DNA of 64,000 nucleotides from positions 1 through 64,000 of the forward strand of contig CALMIL010000206.1 in the NCBI GenBank assembly GCA_937864005.1, read 5' to 3'. Below the pieces are notes generated by a model. It saw only the letters and a list, made by a program, of their open reading frames with translations, did no database searches and had not been told where the DNA came from. Shown here piece by piece: positions 55,000 through 64,000 of this stretch. The translations under genes and the position numbers were made by a program. Each line of letters starts with the position of its first letter. Within the stretch, counting starts at the first letter, position 1. The stretch is from an uncultured Burkholderiales bacterium (GTDB lineage Bacteria > Pseudomonadota > Gammaproteobacteria > Burkholderiales > Burkholderiaceae_C).

Positions 55000-55725
55000 A
55001 TGGCGGGACATTCCAAGTGGGCCAATATCCAGCACCGCAAGGGCCGCCAGGACGAGAAGCGGGGCCGGATCTGGACCCGCATCATCCGCGAGATTGTCGT
55101 CGCGGCGCGCCAGGGCGGCGGCGACCTCGGCATGAATCCGCGCCTGCGCCTCGCGGTCGACAAGGCGAAGGCGGCCAATATGCCGGCCGATACGATCAAG
55201 AAGAATATCGACAAGGCGACCGGCAACCTCGAGGGCGTGAACTACGAGGAGATCCGCTACGAGGGCTACGGCATCGGCGGCGCGGCGGTGATCATCGACT
55301 GCATGACCGACAACCGGGTGCGCACCGTCGCCGAGGTGCGCCATGCGTTCAGCAAATACGGCGGCAACCTCGGCACCGAGGGGTCGGTCGCGTTCCAGTT
55401 CAAGCACTGCGGCCAGTTCGTCTTCGCGCCCGGAACGAGCGAGGACAAGGTGATGGAAGCCGCGCTCGAAGCCGGCGCCGAGGATGTCGTGACCGACGCC
55501 GACGGCGCGGTCGAGGTGCTCTGCGCGGCGGACGACTTCGAGGCGGTGAAGGCGGCGCTCGAAGCCGCCGGCCTCGTGCCCGACCTTGCCGAAGTGACGA
55601 TGCGGCCGGAAAACCCGATCGAGCTCTCGGGTGACGATGCGGTGCGCATGCAAAAGCTGATCGACGTCCTCGAGGATCTGGACGACGCGCAAGAGGTGTT
55701 TCACAGCGCCGAGCTCGAAGAATGA
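55000..55725 (+). CDS. yebC: YebC/PmpR family protein
   Basis: The 241-residue protein starts [18 protein letters not shown], the invariant YebC N-terminus, and shows [33 protein letters not shown] and [15 protein letters not shown]. Family members bind DNA or act on translation of polyproline-containing mRNAs. It heads the yebC-purD-hemF-nadD-rsfS-rlmH-maf unit, and its stop overlaps the purD start (ATGA). Confidence 0.96.
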   Translation: MAGHSKWANIQHRKGRQDEKRGRIWTRIIREIVVAARQGGGDLGMNPRLRLAVDKAKAANMPADTIKKNIDKATGNLEGVNYEEIRYEGYGIGGAAVIIDCMTDNRVRTVAEVRHAFSKYGGNLGTEGSVAFQFKHCGQFVFAPGTSEDKVMEAALEAGAEDVVTDADGAVEVLCAADDFEAVKAALEAAGLVPDLAEVTMRPENPIELSGDDAVRMQKLIDVLEDLDDAQEVFHSAELEE

Positions 55726-56999
55726 AGGTTCTCGTCATCGGTGGCGGCGGGCGCGAACATGCGCTCGCCTGGCGGCTCGCGGCGTCGCCCCGCGTGCAGC
55801 GCGTCTTCGTCGCGCCCGGCAACGGCGGCACGGCGCGCGACGCGCGGCTGCACAATGTGCCGATCACCGAGCTGGATGCGCTCGCCGATTTCGCGCAGGC
55901 CGAGAAGATCGCGCTCACCGTCGTCGGCCCCGAGGCGCCGCTCGCCGCCGGCATCGTCGATGCGTTCCGTGCCCGCGGCCTGCGCATCTTCGGCCCGACG
56001 CGCGCCGCCGCGCAACTCGAGAGCTCGAAGGCCTTCGCGAAGGAGTTCATGCGGCGTCACGCGATTCCGACCGCGCGCCACGCGACCTTCACCGACGCGG
56101 CGCAGGCGCACGCGCACATCGATCAGCACGGCGCGCCGATCGTCGTCAAGGCCGACGGCCTGGCGGCGGGCAAGGGCGTCGTCGTTGCCCAGACCGCGGC
56201 CGAGGCGCATGCGGCGATCGATTCGATGCTGGCGGCAGACGCCGGTGCGCAACAGACTGGCGATCGCGCGCGCGTCGTGATCGAGGAATGCCTGATCGGC
56301 GAAGAAGCGAGCTTCATCGTGCTGTGCGACGGCCAGCACGTGCTGGCGCTCGCGTCGAGCCAGGATCACAAGCGGCTGCAGGACGGCGACGCCGGGCCGA
56401 ATACCGGCGGCATGGGCGCGTACTCGCCGGCGCCGGTCGTCACGCCCAACGTGCATGCGAAGGTGATGCACGAGATCATCCTGCCGGCGATTGCCGGCAT
56501 GGCGCGCGACGGCATGCCGTTCACCGGCTTCCTCTACGCCGGGCTGATGATCGATGCGAAAGGCGACGTGCGCACGCTCGAATTCAACGCCCGGCTCGGC
56601 GACCCGGAGGCGCAGCCGATCCTGATGCGCCTGAAGAGCGATCTGTTCGACGTGCTGATGCACGCGACCGACGGCACGCTCGATCGCGTCGAGCTGCAGT
56701 GGGACCGCCGCGTCGCGCTCGGCGTCGTGATGGCGGCCGCCGGCTATCCGCAATCGCCGCGCACCGGCGACGCGATCACCGGACTGCCGGCGGATGGCGA
56801 CGATCTGATGGTCTTTCACGCCGGCACCGCGCAGCGCGAAAGCCAGACGCTGACCGCGGGCGGCCGCGTGCTGTGCGTCACCGCGCTCGGTGACTCCGTC
56901 AAGCAGGCCCAGCATCGCGCCTACGAGGCGCTTGCCGGCATTCGGTTCGACGGCGCGCAATACCGTGGCGATATCGGCCACCGGGCGATCAGGCATTGA
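55722..56999 (+). CDS. purD: Phosphoribosylamine-glycine ligase
   Basis: PurD joins phosphoribosylamine and glycine using ATP, the second step of purine synthesis. The 425-residue length is normal. It has [17 protein letters not shown] at the N-terminus, the ATP-grasp segments [16 protein letters not shown] and [10 protein letters not shown], and the family signature RLGDPEAQP. It overlaps yebC (4 bases) and hemF (TTGA). Confidence 0.97.
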   Translation: MKVLVIGGGGREHALAWRLAASPRVQRVFVAPGNGGTARDARLHNVPITELDALADFAQAEKIALTVVGPEAPLAAGIVDAFRARGLRIFGPTRAAAQLESSKAFAKEFMRRHAIPTARHATFTDAAQAHAHIDQHGAPIVVKADGLAAGKGVVVAQTAAEAHAAIDSMLAADAGAQQTGDRARVVIEECLIGEEASFIVLCDGQHVLALASSQDHKRLQDGDAGPNTGGMGAYSPAPVVTPNVHAKVMHEIILPAIAGMARDGMPFTGFLYAGLMIDAKGDVRTLEFNARLGDPEAQPILMRLKSDLFDVLMHATDGTLDRVELQWDRRVALGVVMAAAGYPQSPRTGDAITGLPADGDDLMVFHAGTAQRESQTLTAGGRVLCVTALGDSVKQAQHRAYEALAGIRFDGAQYRGDIGHRAIRH

Positions 57000-57922
57000 A
57001 CACGACCGCGGTTCGCGACTATCTGCTGGGCTTGCAGACGCGCATCATCGACGCCCTGCAGGCGGCGGACGGCAAGCCGTTCCTGCGCGACGCGTGGACG
57101 CGCGATCCGGGCGACAGGCTTGCCGGCGACGGCATCACGCGGCTGATCGAGGAGGGCGACCTCTTCGAGCGCGGCGGCTGCAATTTCAGCCATGTGCGGG
57201 GTGACGCGATGCCGGCTTCGGCGACCCAGCACCGTCCCGACCTTGCCGGCGCGGGCTTCGAGGCGCTCGGCGTCTCGCTCGTGCTGCATCCGCGCAATCC
57301 ACATGTGCCGACGGTCCACTTGAACGTGCGCATGTTCGCCGCGCTGCCCGCCGGCCGCGACGCGGTGAGCTGGTTCGGCGGCGGCATGGATCTGACGCCT
57401 TACTACGGCGTCGAGGACGACGCGGTTCACTTCCACCGCGTGAACCGCGCCGCGCTCGCGCCGCTCGGCGCCGATCTGTACCCGCGCTTCAAGCGCTGGT
57501 GCGACGACTATTTCTATCTGAAGCACCGCGCCGAGCCGCGCGGCATCGGCGGCGTGTTCTTCGACGATTTCGCCGAAGGCGGGTTCGACAATGGCTTTGC
57601 GCTGATGCGCGCGGTGGGCGACGCCTTCCTTCCCGCCTACCTGCCGATCGTCGAACGCCGCCGCGCGACGCCATACGGCGAGCGCGAGCGCGACTTCCAG
57701 GCCTATCGGCGCGGCCGCTACGTCGAATTCAACCTGGTCTGGGATCGCGGCACGCATTTCGGCTTGCAGTCCGGCGGGCGCACCGAGGCGATTCTGATGT
57801 CGATGCCGCCGCTCGCGCGCTGGCGCTACGACTGGCAGCCCGAGCCGGGGTCGGCCGAGGCGCGGCTGGTCAGCGACTTCCTGCGTCCGCGCGACTGGGC
57901 CGGCGCGCCCGAGACGCGGTGA
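56996..57922 (+). CDS. hemF: Oxygen-dependent coproporphyrinogen III oxidase
   Basis: HemF converts coproporphyrinogen III to protoporphyrinogen IX using O2. The 308-residue protein has the family segments [51 protein letters not shown] and [20 protein letters not shown]. The start is TTG at 56996, overlapping the purD stop (TTGA). The aerobic enzyme fits an oxygen-respiring organism. Confidence 0.96.
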   Translation: MNTTAVRDYLLGLQTRIIDALQAADGKPFLRDAWTRDPGDRLAGDGITRLIEEGDLFERGGCNFSHVRGDAMPASATQHRPDLAGAGFEALGVSLVLHPRNPHVPTVHLNVRMFAALPAGRDAVSWFGGGMDLTPYYGVEDDAVHFHRVNRAALAPLGADLYPRFKRWCDDYFYLKHRAEPRGIGGVFFDDFAEGGFDNGFALMRAVGDAFLPAYLPIVERRRATPYGERERDFQAYRRGRYVEFNLVWDRGTHFGLQSGGRTEAILMSMPPLARWRYDWQPEPGSAEARLVSDFLRPRDWAGAPETR

Positions 57923-58563
57923 ACGAAGCGCAGGCCGCGGCGCAACCGCGGGCGCCGCGCATCGGCCTGCTCGGCGGCAGCTTCGATCCGGTCCACAACG
58001 CGCACGTCGCGCTCGCGCGCAGCGCGATCGAAACGCTGGCGCTCGACGAACTGCTGTGGGTCCCGACCGGCGTCGCCTGGCAGAAGACGCGCGCGGCGAC
58101 GCCCGCGGCGCACCGCATCGCGATGCTGCGGCTTGCGATCGGCGCCGCGCCGTGCCAGCGCATCGAGCGCTGCGAGGTCGAGCGTGGCGGGCCGAGCTAC
58201 ACGATCGATACCGTCACGGAACTGCAGCGCCGGCAACCGCATGCACAGTGGTGGCTGCTGCTCGGCCAGGACCAGCTCGCCAACCTGCCGAGCTGGCACC
58301 GCTGGCACGATCTGGTCGCGCGGGTGAAACTCGCCGTCGCGAATCGCGCCGGTGCCGCGCTCCATCTCGCGCCCGAACTCGCGCCCGAACTTGCGGCGGC
58401 CGGAGTGAGCGTGGCCGAACTGCCGCTTGCGCCGATGGACGTCTCGTCGACCGCGATCCGCGACCGCGTCGCCGCCGGCCTGGGCATCGCCGAACTGGTG
58501 CCTGCGCCGGTGGCGCGCTATATTGAACTCCACGGCCTGTACCGTGACCCCATCAGGAGCTGA
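57919..58563 (+). CDS. nadD: Nicotinate-nucleotide adenylyltransferase
   Basis: NadD makes deamido-NAD from nicotinate mononucleotide and ATP. The 214-residue protein has the nucleotidyltransferase motif [14 protein letters not shown] (17-30), [11 protein letters not shown], and the C-terminal VSSTAIRD (SxTxIR). The GTG start at 57919 overlaps the hemF stop (GTGA). The rsfS ATG follows the stop directly. Confidence 0.95.
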   Translation: MNEAQAAAQPRAPRIGLLGGSFDPVHNAHVALARSAIETLALDELLWVPTGVAWQKTRAATPAAHRIAMLRLAIGAAPCQRIERCEVERGGPSYTIDTVTELQRRQPHAQWWLLLGQDQLANLPSWHRWHDLVARVKLAVANRAGAALHLAPELAPELAAAGVSVAELPLAPMDVSSTAIRDRVAAGLGIAELVPAPVARYIELHGLYRDPIRS

Positions 58564-59205
58564 ATGGACATTCGAAAACTGCAGCGCGCCATCGTCGATG
58601 GACTGGAAGAAGTGAAGGGCCAGAATATCGTCGTCTTCAACACCGAACATCTGTCGCCGCTCTTCGAACGCGTCATCATCGCGTCGGGGACGAGCAACCG
58701 GCAGACCAGGGCCCTCGCGGCCAGCGTGCGCGATGCGGTGAAGTCCAAGGGGCTCGGTCCGTCGCGCACCGAGGGCGAGGCCAACGGCGAGTGGATCATC
58801 GTCGACTGCGGCGCGGCCGTCGTGCACCTGATGCAGCCGTCGATCCGCGACTACTACCGCCTCGAGGAAATCTGGGGCGACAAGCCGGTGCGGCTCAAGA
58901 TCGACGGCACACCGAGGCGCCTCGTGAAGGCGGATGCGGCGCACGGCAAGCCCGCCGCCGCGGCGCCGAGGCCCGGCGCTCGCGCCGCCGCCGGGGCCGC
59001 CGCGCCGGCCAAGCGCAAAGCGGCGCCGCGCAAGGCGGTGTCGCGGACGGTCGGCGTCAAGCGCAGCGCGGCGGGGAGCGCCGCGGCCAATACCGCTGCG
59101 CCGCGCAAGTCGGCGGCGGCAAAGACGCCGTTGAAGCCTGCCGTGAAGCCTGCCGTGAAGGCGGCCGGCAAGACGCCCGCCCGGTCCGCGCGCCGCAAGG
59201 CATGA
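58564..59205 (+). CDS. rsfS: Ribosomal silencing factor RsfS with histone-H1-like extension
   Basis: RsfS binds L14 and blocks subunit joining in starvation. Residues 1-115 are the ordinary domain: [46 protein letters not shown] and [12 protein letters not shown]. Residues 118-213 are an unusual tail rich in Ala, Lys, Arg and Pro ([12 protein letters not shown] and [19 protein letters not shown]), about as long as the domain. The tail resembles histone H1 and the end of the phasin-like protein near 38.8 kb. AGGAG sits inside the nadD end; rlmH overlaps the stop. Confidence 0.93.
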   Translation: MDIRKLQRAIVDGLEEVKGQNIVVFNTEHLSPLFERVIIASGTSNRQTRALAASVRDAVKSKGLGPSRTEGEANGEWIIVDCGAAVVHLMQPSIRDYYRLEEIWGDKPVRLKIDGTPRRLVKADAAHGKPAAAAPRPGARAAAGAAAPAKRKAAPRKAVSRTVGVKRSAAGSAAANTAAPRKSAAAKTPLKPAVKPAVKAAGKTPARSARRKA

Positions 59206-59669
59206 AATTGTGGCTGGTCGCGATCGGCCAGCGTCAGCCGGCGTGGGCCGATGCTGCCTACCTGGAGTTCGCGAAGCGCTTTCCGCCCGAGTTGAGGCTC
59301 GAGCTCAAGGCGTGCAAGGCCGAGCCGCGCAACGGGCGCAGCGCAGCGCAGTTGATGACGGCCGAGGCCGAGCGCATCGAGGCCGCGCTGCCCAGGGGCG
59401 TGCGGCGCGTCGTGCTCGACGAAGGCGGCGAGGGCATGAGCACGCAAAAGCTCGCCGCGCGGTTGCGCGCCTGGATGGCCGACGGCCGCGATGTCGCGCT
59501 CGTCATCGGCGGGCCGGACGGGCTTGCGCCGGGCCTCAAGGCGAGCGCCGACGAGACGCTGCGCCTGTCGGAGCTGACGCTGCCGCACGCCCTCGCGCGC
59601 GTGCTGCTCGCCGAGGCGCTGTACCGCGCCTGGTCGGTGACGGCGAACCATCCGTATCACCGCGAATGA
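59202..59669 (+). CDS. rlmH: 23S rRNA (pseudouridine1915-N3)-methyltransferase
   Basis: RlmH methylates pseudouridine 1915 in 23S rRNA. The 155-residue SPOUT enzyme begins [17 protein letters not shown] and has the knot segments [28 protein letters not shown] and [17 protein letters not shown], ending NHPYHRE as usual. Its start and stop overlap rsfS and maf by four bases each. Confidence 0.97.
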   Translation: MKLWLVAIGQRQPAWADAAYLEFAKRFPPELRLELKACKAEPRNGRSAAQLMTAEAERIEAALPRGVRRVVLDEGGEGMSTQKLAARLRAWMADGRDVALVIGGPDGLAPGLKASADETLRLSELTLPHALARVLLAEALYRAWSVTANHPYHRE

Positions 59670-60292
59670 ACGCCGCGATCGATCGCACGCGCCACGACTT
59701 CGTCTACCTCGCGTCGCAGAGCGCGCGCCGGCGCGCGCTGCTCGATCAGCTCGGGGTGCGCCACGAGCCGCTGCTGCCGGCGCCCGATGAGGATGCCGAG
59801 TCGCTCGAGGCGACCCGCCCCGGCGAACTGCCGGCCGCCTATGTCGAACGCGTGACGCGCGCCAAGCTGGCGGCGGCTCGCGAGCGTCTGCTTGGCCGCG
59901 GCCTGCGCGCGGCGCCGATCCTGTGCGCGGATACGACGGTCGCGCTCGGCCGGCGCATCCTCGGCAAACCGCGCGATGCGGCCGACGCGCTGGCGACGCT
60001 CGCGCTGCTTTGCGGGCGCAGCCATCGCGTGCTGACCGCGGTCGCGATCGCCGACGGGCGCCGCACGCGGCTCGCGGTGAACGTATCGAGCGTGCATTTC
60101 GTCGCCGTGCCGCGCGCCGAACTGCGGCGCTACGTCGACAGCGGCGAGCCCTTCGGCAAGGCCGGCGCGTATGCGATCCAGAGCGGCGCGGCGCGCTGGA
60201 TCGACCGCATCGCGGGCAGCCACTCCGGTATCATGGGTTTGCCGCTTTTCGAGACCGCGCGGCTGCTGCGACAAGCCGGCGTGCGGTCCTGA
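59666..60292 (+). CDS. maf: Maf family nucleotide pyrophosphatase
   Basis: Maf proteins hydrolyse dTTP, UTP or m7GTP to monophosphates. The 208-residue product has the family motif [13 protein letters not shown] (14-26), the active-site segment [18 protein letters not shown], and the motif [31 protein letters not shown]. The KAGAYAIQ sequence points to the YhdE-type dTTP/UTP subgroup. It is last in the overlapping run, and the palindromic element follows 112 bases later. Confidence 0.93.
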   Translation: MNAAIDRTRHDFVYLASQSARRRALLDQLGVRHEPLLPAPDEDAESLEATRPGELPAAYVERVTRAKLAAARERLLGRGLRAAPILCADTTVALGRRILGKPRDAADALATLALLCGRSHRVLTAVAIADGRRTRLAVNVSSVHFVAVPRAELRRYVDSGEPFGKAGAYAIQSGAARWIDRIAGSHSGIMGLPLFETARLLRQAGVRS

Positions 60293-60404
60293 ATGTGCGG
60301 CAGGCGGGGCCGGGCCCCGCCCACCCGGGCCAGGCAGGTTGCGGCCGGCCCCGGTCTTGCACGTGACCAGGCTGCGCGACGACGACGAACGAACCAGGCG
60401 ATCG

Positions 60405-60571
60405 CTAGTGCAGTGTTTCATGCTGTGAGGCAGTTAAGAAAACCGATGGATTTGCCCTCGTGGCAAGGCGCAAACCGCAGCCATACCCGGTGGTATGGCG
60501 AGGATTTGCAACGCCGCCACGGGGGCAAAGACGCGGTTTTATGTGCCGAACAGCGTGAAACACTGCGCTAG
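60405..60571. repeat. 167-bp imperfect palindrome before rng
   Basis: The two halves of 60405-60571 are imperfect inverted copies. The outer 22 bases match 20 of 22 (60405-60426 with 60550-60571), both mismatches being T/C and so compatible with G-U pairing. A 14-base block matches 13 of 14 (60451-60464 with 60516-60529), and the centre is a perfect 8-bp hairpin, GCCATACC/GGTATGGC (60480-60487 with 60492-60499) around CGGT. Both ends are bounded by CTAG. It could be a miniature inverted-repeat element or a long RNA hairpin that controls rng. It encodes no protein. Confidence 0.85.
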
Positions 60572-60578
60572 GCTCCCC

Positions 60579-62075
60579 ATGCAAGACATCCTCATCAACT
60601 GGACGCCGCAGGAGACGCGCGTTGCCGTCGTCGAGAACGGCGCGGTGCAGGAATTGCACGTCGAGCGCACCGCCGCGCGCGGCCGGGTGAGCAATATCTA
60701 CACCGGACGCGTCGTGCGCGTGCTGCCGGGCATGCAGTCGGCATTCATCGATGTCGGACTCGAGCGCGCCGCCTTCCTGCACGTCGCCGATCTTCAGCTC
60801 TACGGCGCGCCGCGCGCGGCGGGCGGGGCCGGATCGCGCGGCGACAGCGGTGCGGCGGGCGGTGCTTCGCCGCTGCCGATCGAGAAGCTCGTCTTCGAGG
60901 GCCAGACGCTGATGGTGCAGGTGCTGAAGGACCCGATCGGCAGCAAGGGCGCGCGGCTGACGACGCAGATCAGCATCGCCGGGCGGCTGCTCGTCTTCCT
61001 GCCGCAGGACGATCACATCGGCGTCAGCCAGCGGATCGGCTCCTACGAGCTGCGCGAGGAACTGCGCGCGCGCGTGCAGGCGCTGGCCGGCGACGGCGGG
61101 GGCGGCTTCATCCTGCGCACGAATGCCGAGGACGCGACGGATGCGGAACTCGCCGACGATATCCGCTACCTGCGCAAGACCTGGGCTGCGGTGCGCGAGC
61201 GCGGCTTCAAGTCGCCGGCCGGGACGCTGCTGCACCAGGACCTCGGCCTCGCCGACCGCGTGCTGCGCGATCTGGTGAACGACGCGACCCAATCGGTGCG
61301 CATCGATTCGCGCGAGCAGTTCGAGCGGCTGCGCGCGTTCGGCACCGAATTCACGCCGACCTCGGTCATGAAGCTCGCGCATTACAGCGGCGAGCGGCCG
61401 ATCTTCGATCTGCACAATATCGACGAGGAGATCGCCTTCGCGCTCGCGCGGCGCGTCGAGCTGAAGTCGGGCGGCTATCTGATCATCGACCAGACCGAGG
61501 CGCTGACGACGGTCGATGTGAATACCGGCGGCTTCGTCGGCGCGCGCAACTTCGACGATACGATCTTCAAGACCAACCTCGAGGCGGCGCTCGCGATCGC
61601 GCGTCAGCTGCGGCTGCGCAACCTGGGCGGCATCATCATCATCGACTTCATCGACATGGTGCGCGAGGACCATCGATCCGCGGTGCTCGCCGAACTGCGC
61701 AAGCAGGTCGCCCGCGACCGCACGAAGACGACGGTGAGCGGCTTCACGCAGCTCGGCCTGGTCGAGATGACGAGAAAGCGCACGCGCGAGTCGCTTGCCC
61801 ACTTGCTGTGCGAACCGTGCCCGACCTGCGAGGGCAAGGGCCAGGTGAAGACGGCACGCACCGTGTGCTACGAGATCCTGCGCGAGATCCTGCGCGAGGC
61901 GCGCCAGTTCAACCCGCGCGAGTTTCGCGTCGTCGCCTCGGCGACGGTCGTCGAGATGCTGCTCGACGAGGAGGGTCAGCATCTCGCCGGCCTGTCGGAG
62001 TTCATCGGCAAGCCGATCTCGCTGCAGGCGGATCCGGTCGGCTCGCCGGAGCAGTACGACATCGTGCTGCTGTAG
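60579..62075 (+). CDS. rng: Ribonuclease G
   Basis: RNase G is a 5'-end-dependent endoribonuclease that matures 16S rRNA. The 498-residue product has an N-terminal S1 domain (35-135, with a Gly/Ala/Ser-rich insert after LQLYGAPR), the catalytic DNase I-like region with TVDVNTGGFVG and IIIIDFIDM carrying the metal-binding Asp residues, and the zinc-link CEPCPTCEGKG. It lacks the long C-terminal scaffold of RNase E. The start lies seven bases after the palindromic element, and the only Shine-Dalgarno-like bases (TAGG) straddle the end of that element. Confidence 0.95.
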   Translation: MQDILINWTPQETRVAVVENGAVQELHVERTAARGRVSNIYTGRVVRVLPGMQSAFIDVGLERAAFLHVADLQLYGAPRAAGGAGSRGDSGAAGGASPLPIEKLVFEGQTLMVQVLKDPIGSKGARLTTQISIAGRLLVFLPQDDHIGVSQRIGSYELREELRARVQALAGDGGGGFILRTNAEDATDAELADDIRYLRKTWAAVRERGFKSPAGTLLHQDLGLADRVLRDLVNDATQSVRIDSREQFERLRAFGTEFTPTSVMKLAHYSGERPIFDLHNIDEEIAFALARRVELKSGGYLIIDQTEALTTVDVNTGGFVGARNFDDTIFKTNLEAALAIARQLRLRNLGGIIIIDFIDMVREDHRSAVLAELRKQVARDRTKTTVSGFTQLGLVEMTRKRTRESLAHLLCEPCPTCEGKGQVKTARTVCYEILREILREARQFNPREFRVVASATVVEMLLDEEGQHLAGLSEFIGKPISLQADPVGSPEQYDIVLL

Positions 62076-62124
62076 CGCGGCGATCGAAGCGGTGTCCGCA
62101 AGCTCGGCTGCTACATTTCGCGCC

Positions 62125-63345
62125 ATGATCGAGAGCAACGAACTCGCCGGCCGCCACATCGTGCTCGGCCTGTCGGGCGGCATCGCCTGCTACAAGGCGG
62201 CGGAGCTGACGCGCCGGCTCGTGAAGGCGGGGGCGACGGTGCAGGTCGTGATGACCGACGCGGCGATGCAGTTCATCACGCCGGTGACGATGCAGGCGCT
62301 GTCGGATCGCGCTGTCGTCACGAGCCAGTGGGACGCGCGCGAGCCGAACAACATGGCGCACATCAACCTGTCGCGCGGCGCCGATGCGATCGTCGTCGCG
62401 CCGGCGAGCGCGGACTTCATCGCCAAGCTCGCGCACGGCGCGGCCGACGATCTGCTCGCCCTGCTGTGCATCGCGCGGCCAATCGAGCGCTGCCCGCTGC
62501 TGGTCGCGCCGGCGATGAACCGCGAGATGTGGGCGCACCCGGCGACGCAGCGCAATGCGGCGCAGGTGCGTGCCGACGGCGCGCTGCTGCTCGGCCCGGA
62601 CAGCGGCGACCAGGCCTGCGGCGAAGTCGGCGACGGGCGGATGCTCGAGCCCGAGGCGCTGCTCGACGAGCTGGTCGCGTTCTTTCAGCCCAAGTGCCTC
62701 GTCGGCCGGCGCGTGCTGATCACCGCCGGTCCGACCTTCGAGCCGGTCGATCCGGTGCGCGGCATCACGAATCTGTCGAGCGGCAAGATGGGTTTCGCGA
62801 TCGCGCGCGCAGCGGCCGAGGCGGGCGCCGCCGTGACCCTCGTCGCCGGCCCGGTGCATCTGCCGACGCCGCGCGGCGTGCGGCGCATCGACGTGACGAC
62901 GGCGCAGCAGATGCACGCCGCCGTGCTGCCGCTCGCAGCGCGGCACGGTGTCTTCATCGCGACCGCGGCGGTCGCCGACTGGCGGCCGGCGGCGGCGTCC
63001 GAGCGCAAGGTGAAGAAGCGCGCGGGCGAGCCGGCGCCGGCGATCCAGATGGTCGAGAACCCGGACATCCTGGCCGAGGTCGCGCGGCTGCCCGACGGCC
63101 CGTACTGCGTCGGCTTCGCCGCCGAGAGCCACGACCTGATCGCGAATGCGCGCGCCAAGCGCGTGCGCAAGGGCGTGCCGCTGATTGTCGCCAACCTCGG
63201 CCCGGCGACCTTCGGGCGCGACGACAACGCGCTCACGCTCGTCGATGCGCAAGGCGAGCACGAGCTGCCGCGCGCCGACAAGCTGACGCTGGCACGCGCC
63301 TTGATCGCCGAGATCGCCGAGCGTCTGCCGGCGTTTGCCGCATGA
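62125..63345 (+). CDS. coaBC: Phosphopantothenoylcysteine decarboxylase / synthase
   Basis: The bifunctional enzyme makes 4'-phosphopantetheine for CoA. The 406-residue length is normal. CoaC (1-190): [36 protein letters not shown] and the [10 protein letters not shown] loop with its essential Cys. CoaB (190-406): [31 protein letters not shown] and [10 protein letters not shown]. It overlaps dut by four bases (ATGA). In many relatives it lies directly after lspA; here lspA is about 60 kb away. Confidence 0.96.
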   Translation: MIESNELAGRHIVLGLSGGIACYKAAELTRRLVKAGATVQVVMTDAAMQFITPVTMQALSDRAVVTSQWDAREPNNMAHINLSRGADAIVVAPASADFIAKLAHGAADDLLALLCIARPIERCPLLVAPAMNREMWAHPATQRNAAQVRADGALLLGPDSGDQACGEVGDGRMLEPEALLDELVAFFQPKCLVGRRVLITAGPTFEPVDPVRGITNLSSGKMGFAIARAAAEAGAAVTLVAGPVHLPTPRGVRRIDVTTAQQMHAAVLPLAARHGVFIATAAVADWRPAAASERKVKKRAGEPAPAIQMVENPDILAEVARLPDGPYCVGFAAESHDLIANARAKRVRKGVPLIVANLGPATFGRDDNALTLVDAQGEHELPRADKLTLARALIAEIAERLPAFAA

Positions 63346-63791
63346 CGGTCATCGACGTCAAGGTGCTCGATGCGCGCATGGCCGCCGAGCTGCCGGCGTA
63401 TGCGACGCCGGGCAGCGCCGGGCTCGACCTGCGCGCCTGCCTGGACGCGCCGCTCGTGCTCGAGCCGGGGCAGACGCAGCTGATCCCGACCGGGCTTGCG
63501 ATCCACATCGGCGACGCCGGTCTTGCGGCGATGATCCTGCCGCGCTCGGGGCTGGGCCACAAGCACGGCATCGTGCTCGGCAATCTCGTCGGGCTGATCG
63601 ACTCGGACTACCAGGGGCCGCTGATGGTGAGCTGCTGGAATCGCGGCACGAGCACCTTCACGATCCAGCCGATGGAGCGCATCGCGCAACTCGTCGTCGT
63701 GCCGGTGGTGCAGGCGTCGTTCCGGCGCGTGCAGGCGTTCGAAGCGTCGGACCGCGGCAGCGGCGGCTTCGGCTCGACCGGCGCCGCCTGA
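63342..63791 (+). CDS. dut: Deoxyuridine 5'-triphosphate nucleotidohydrolase
   Basis: dUTPase hydrolyses dUTP to dUMP and pyrophosphate. The 149-residue protein contains the conserved motifs in order: [30 protein letters not shown] (with the uracil-binding region) and the C-terminal [10 protein letters not shown] that closes over the active site. Its stop abuts the stop of the convergent fkpB gene (TGATCA). Confidence 0.97.
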   Translation: MTVIDVKVLDARMAAELPAYATPGSAGLDLRACLDAPLVLEPGQTQLIPTGLAIHIGDAGLAAMILPRSGLGHKHGIVLGNLVGLIDSDYQGPLMVSCWNRGTSTFTIQPMERIAQLVVVPVVQASFRRVQAFEASDRGSGGFGSTGAA

Positions 63792-64000
63792 TCAGCGGCG
63801 CGGCGCGCCGTTCGCGGGCCTGGCCTGCACCGCGAACGGCATCTCGCCGACGCTGCCGCGTTCGATTTCGGACTCGGTCGCCGGGCGCACGTCGCGCACC
63901 GTCAGATCCAGGCGCAAGGCGATGCCGGCAAGCGGATGGTTGCCGTCGAGCACGATATGGTCCGGATAGACCTCGGTCACGGTGTAGATCGTATCGGCGG
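63792..64000 (-). CDS. fkpB: FKBP-type peptidyl-prolyl isomerase (SlpA/FkpB), partial
   Basis: The window ends inside this gene; only the C-terminal 68 or so residues are present (the frame is open to base 64000). VLDGNHPLAGIALRLDLTVRDVRPAT is the typical SlyD/SlpA C-terminal half (cut here into two parts by a Gly-rich turn), and it ends AVQARPANGAPRR. In related genomes fkpB is followed by ispH. The N-terminus cannot be judged. Confidence 0.8.
   Translation of the reverse strand, partial: ADTIYTVTEVYPDHIVLDGNHPLAGIALRLDLTVRDVRPATESEIERGSVGEMPFAVQARPANGAPRR

Noticed and set aside
60405-60571. Short peptides encoded by the arms of the palindrome
   Set aside because: The two arms give similar peptides on opposite strands only because they are inverted copies; no start or Shine-Dalgarno supports translation.

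Overview
The window is high-G+C chromosomal DNA with very compact, mostly housekeeping gene content. The gene set (yajQ, DUF2189, DUF6622, a Tim44-domain protein, the nadD-rsfS-rlmH-maf-rng series, coaBC-dut, ribF-ileS-lspA) points to a betaproteobacterium, most likely in or near Burkholderiales. This is inferred from gene content; no rRNA or tRNA gene is visible. I see no prophage, plasmid module, insertion sequence with a transposase, CRISPR array or defence island.

Layout. 0-7 kb: a HIG1-type membrane protein, then a minus-strand series ribF, ileS, lspA, a FAD oxidoreductase and DUF2189. 7-13 kb (minus): a potassium-channel-like protein, rsuA, a tight three-gene unit of two acyl-CoA dehydrogenases plus a P1-family (NylC/DmpA-like) hydrolase, a receiver-domain protein and yajQ. 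13.5-22 kb: murB, an EAL c-di-GMP phosphodiesterase overlapping a CaiB/BaiF CoA-transferase, the overlapping yaeQ-GNAT-DUF924 trio, an SRPBCC protein, a small exported protein and dcp. 22-31 kb: a five-PAS hybrid histidine kinase, cspA with a clear terminator, an S4 protein, a Lys-rich microprotein, a Tim44-like protein, rsgA with an unusual leader, an SDR, rluA and a phosphatase. 31-39 kb: a cyclase-STAND-TPR regulator divergent from a diacylglycerol kinase, metallophosphoesterase and PAP2 phosphatase unit, then a threonine dehydratase-like enzyme and a phasin/histone-like protein. 39-54 kb: S9 peptidase, hemerythrin, cysteine synthase, DUF2127, glnS, a LytS/LytR/2TM signalling unit, DUF6622, a transglutaminase-TPR lipoprotein, an unknown 417-residue protein, a secreted HAF-repeat protein, GNAT and a HerA-like ATPase. 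55-64 kb (plus): yebC-purD-hemF-nadD-rsfS-rlmH-maf, with nearly every start overlapping the previous stop, then rng, coaBC and dut, ending in a partial fkpB on the minus strand.

The least explained structures are a 167-bp imperfect palindrome ending seven bases before the rng start codon, and a leader in front of rsgA holding a 13-codon ORF with a perfect Shine-Dalgarno followed by nested inverted repeats. Two unrelated proteins (RsfS and a phasin-like protein) carry similar Lys/Ala-rich histone-H1-like tails. A NylC-like hydrolase sits in one unit with a two-subunit acyl-CoA dehydrogenase.
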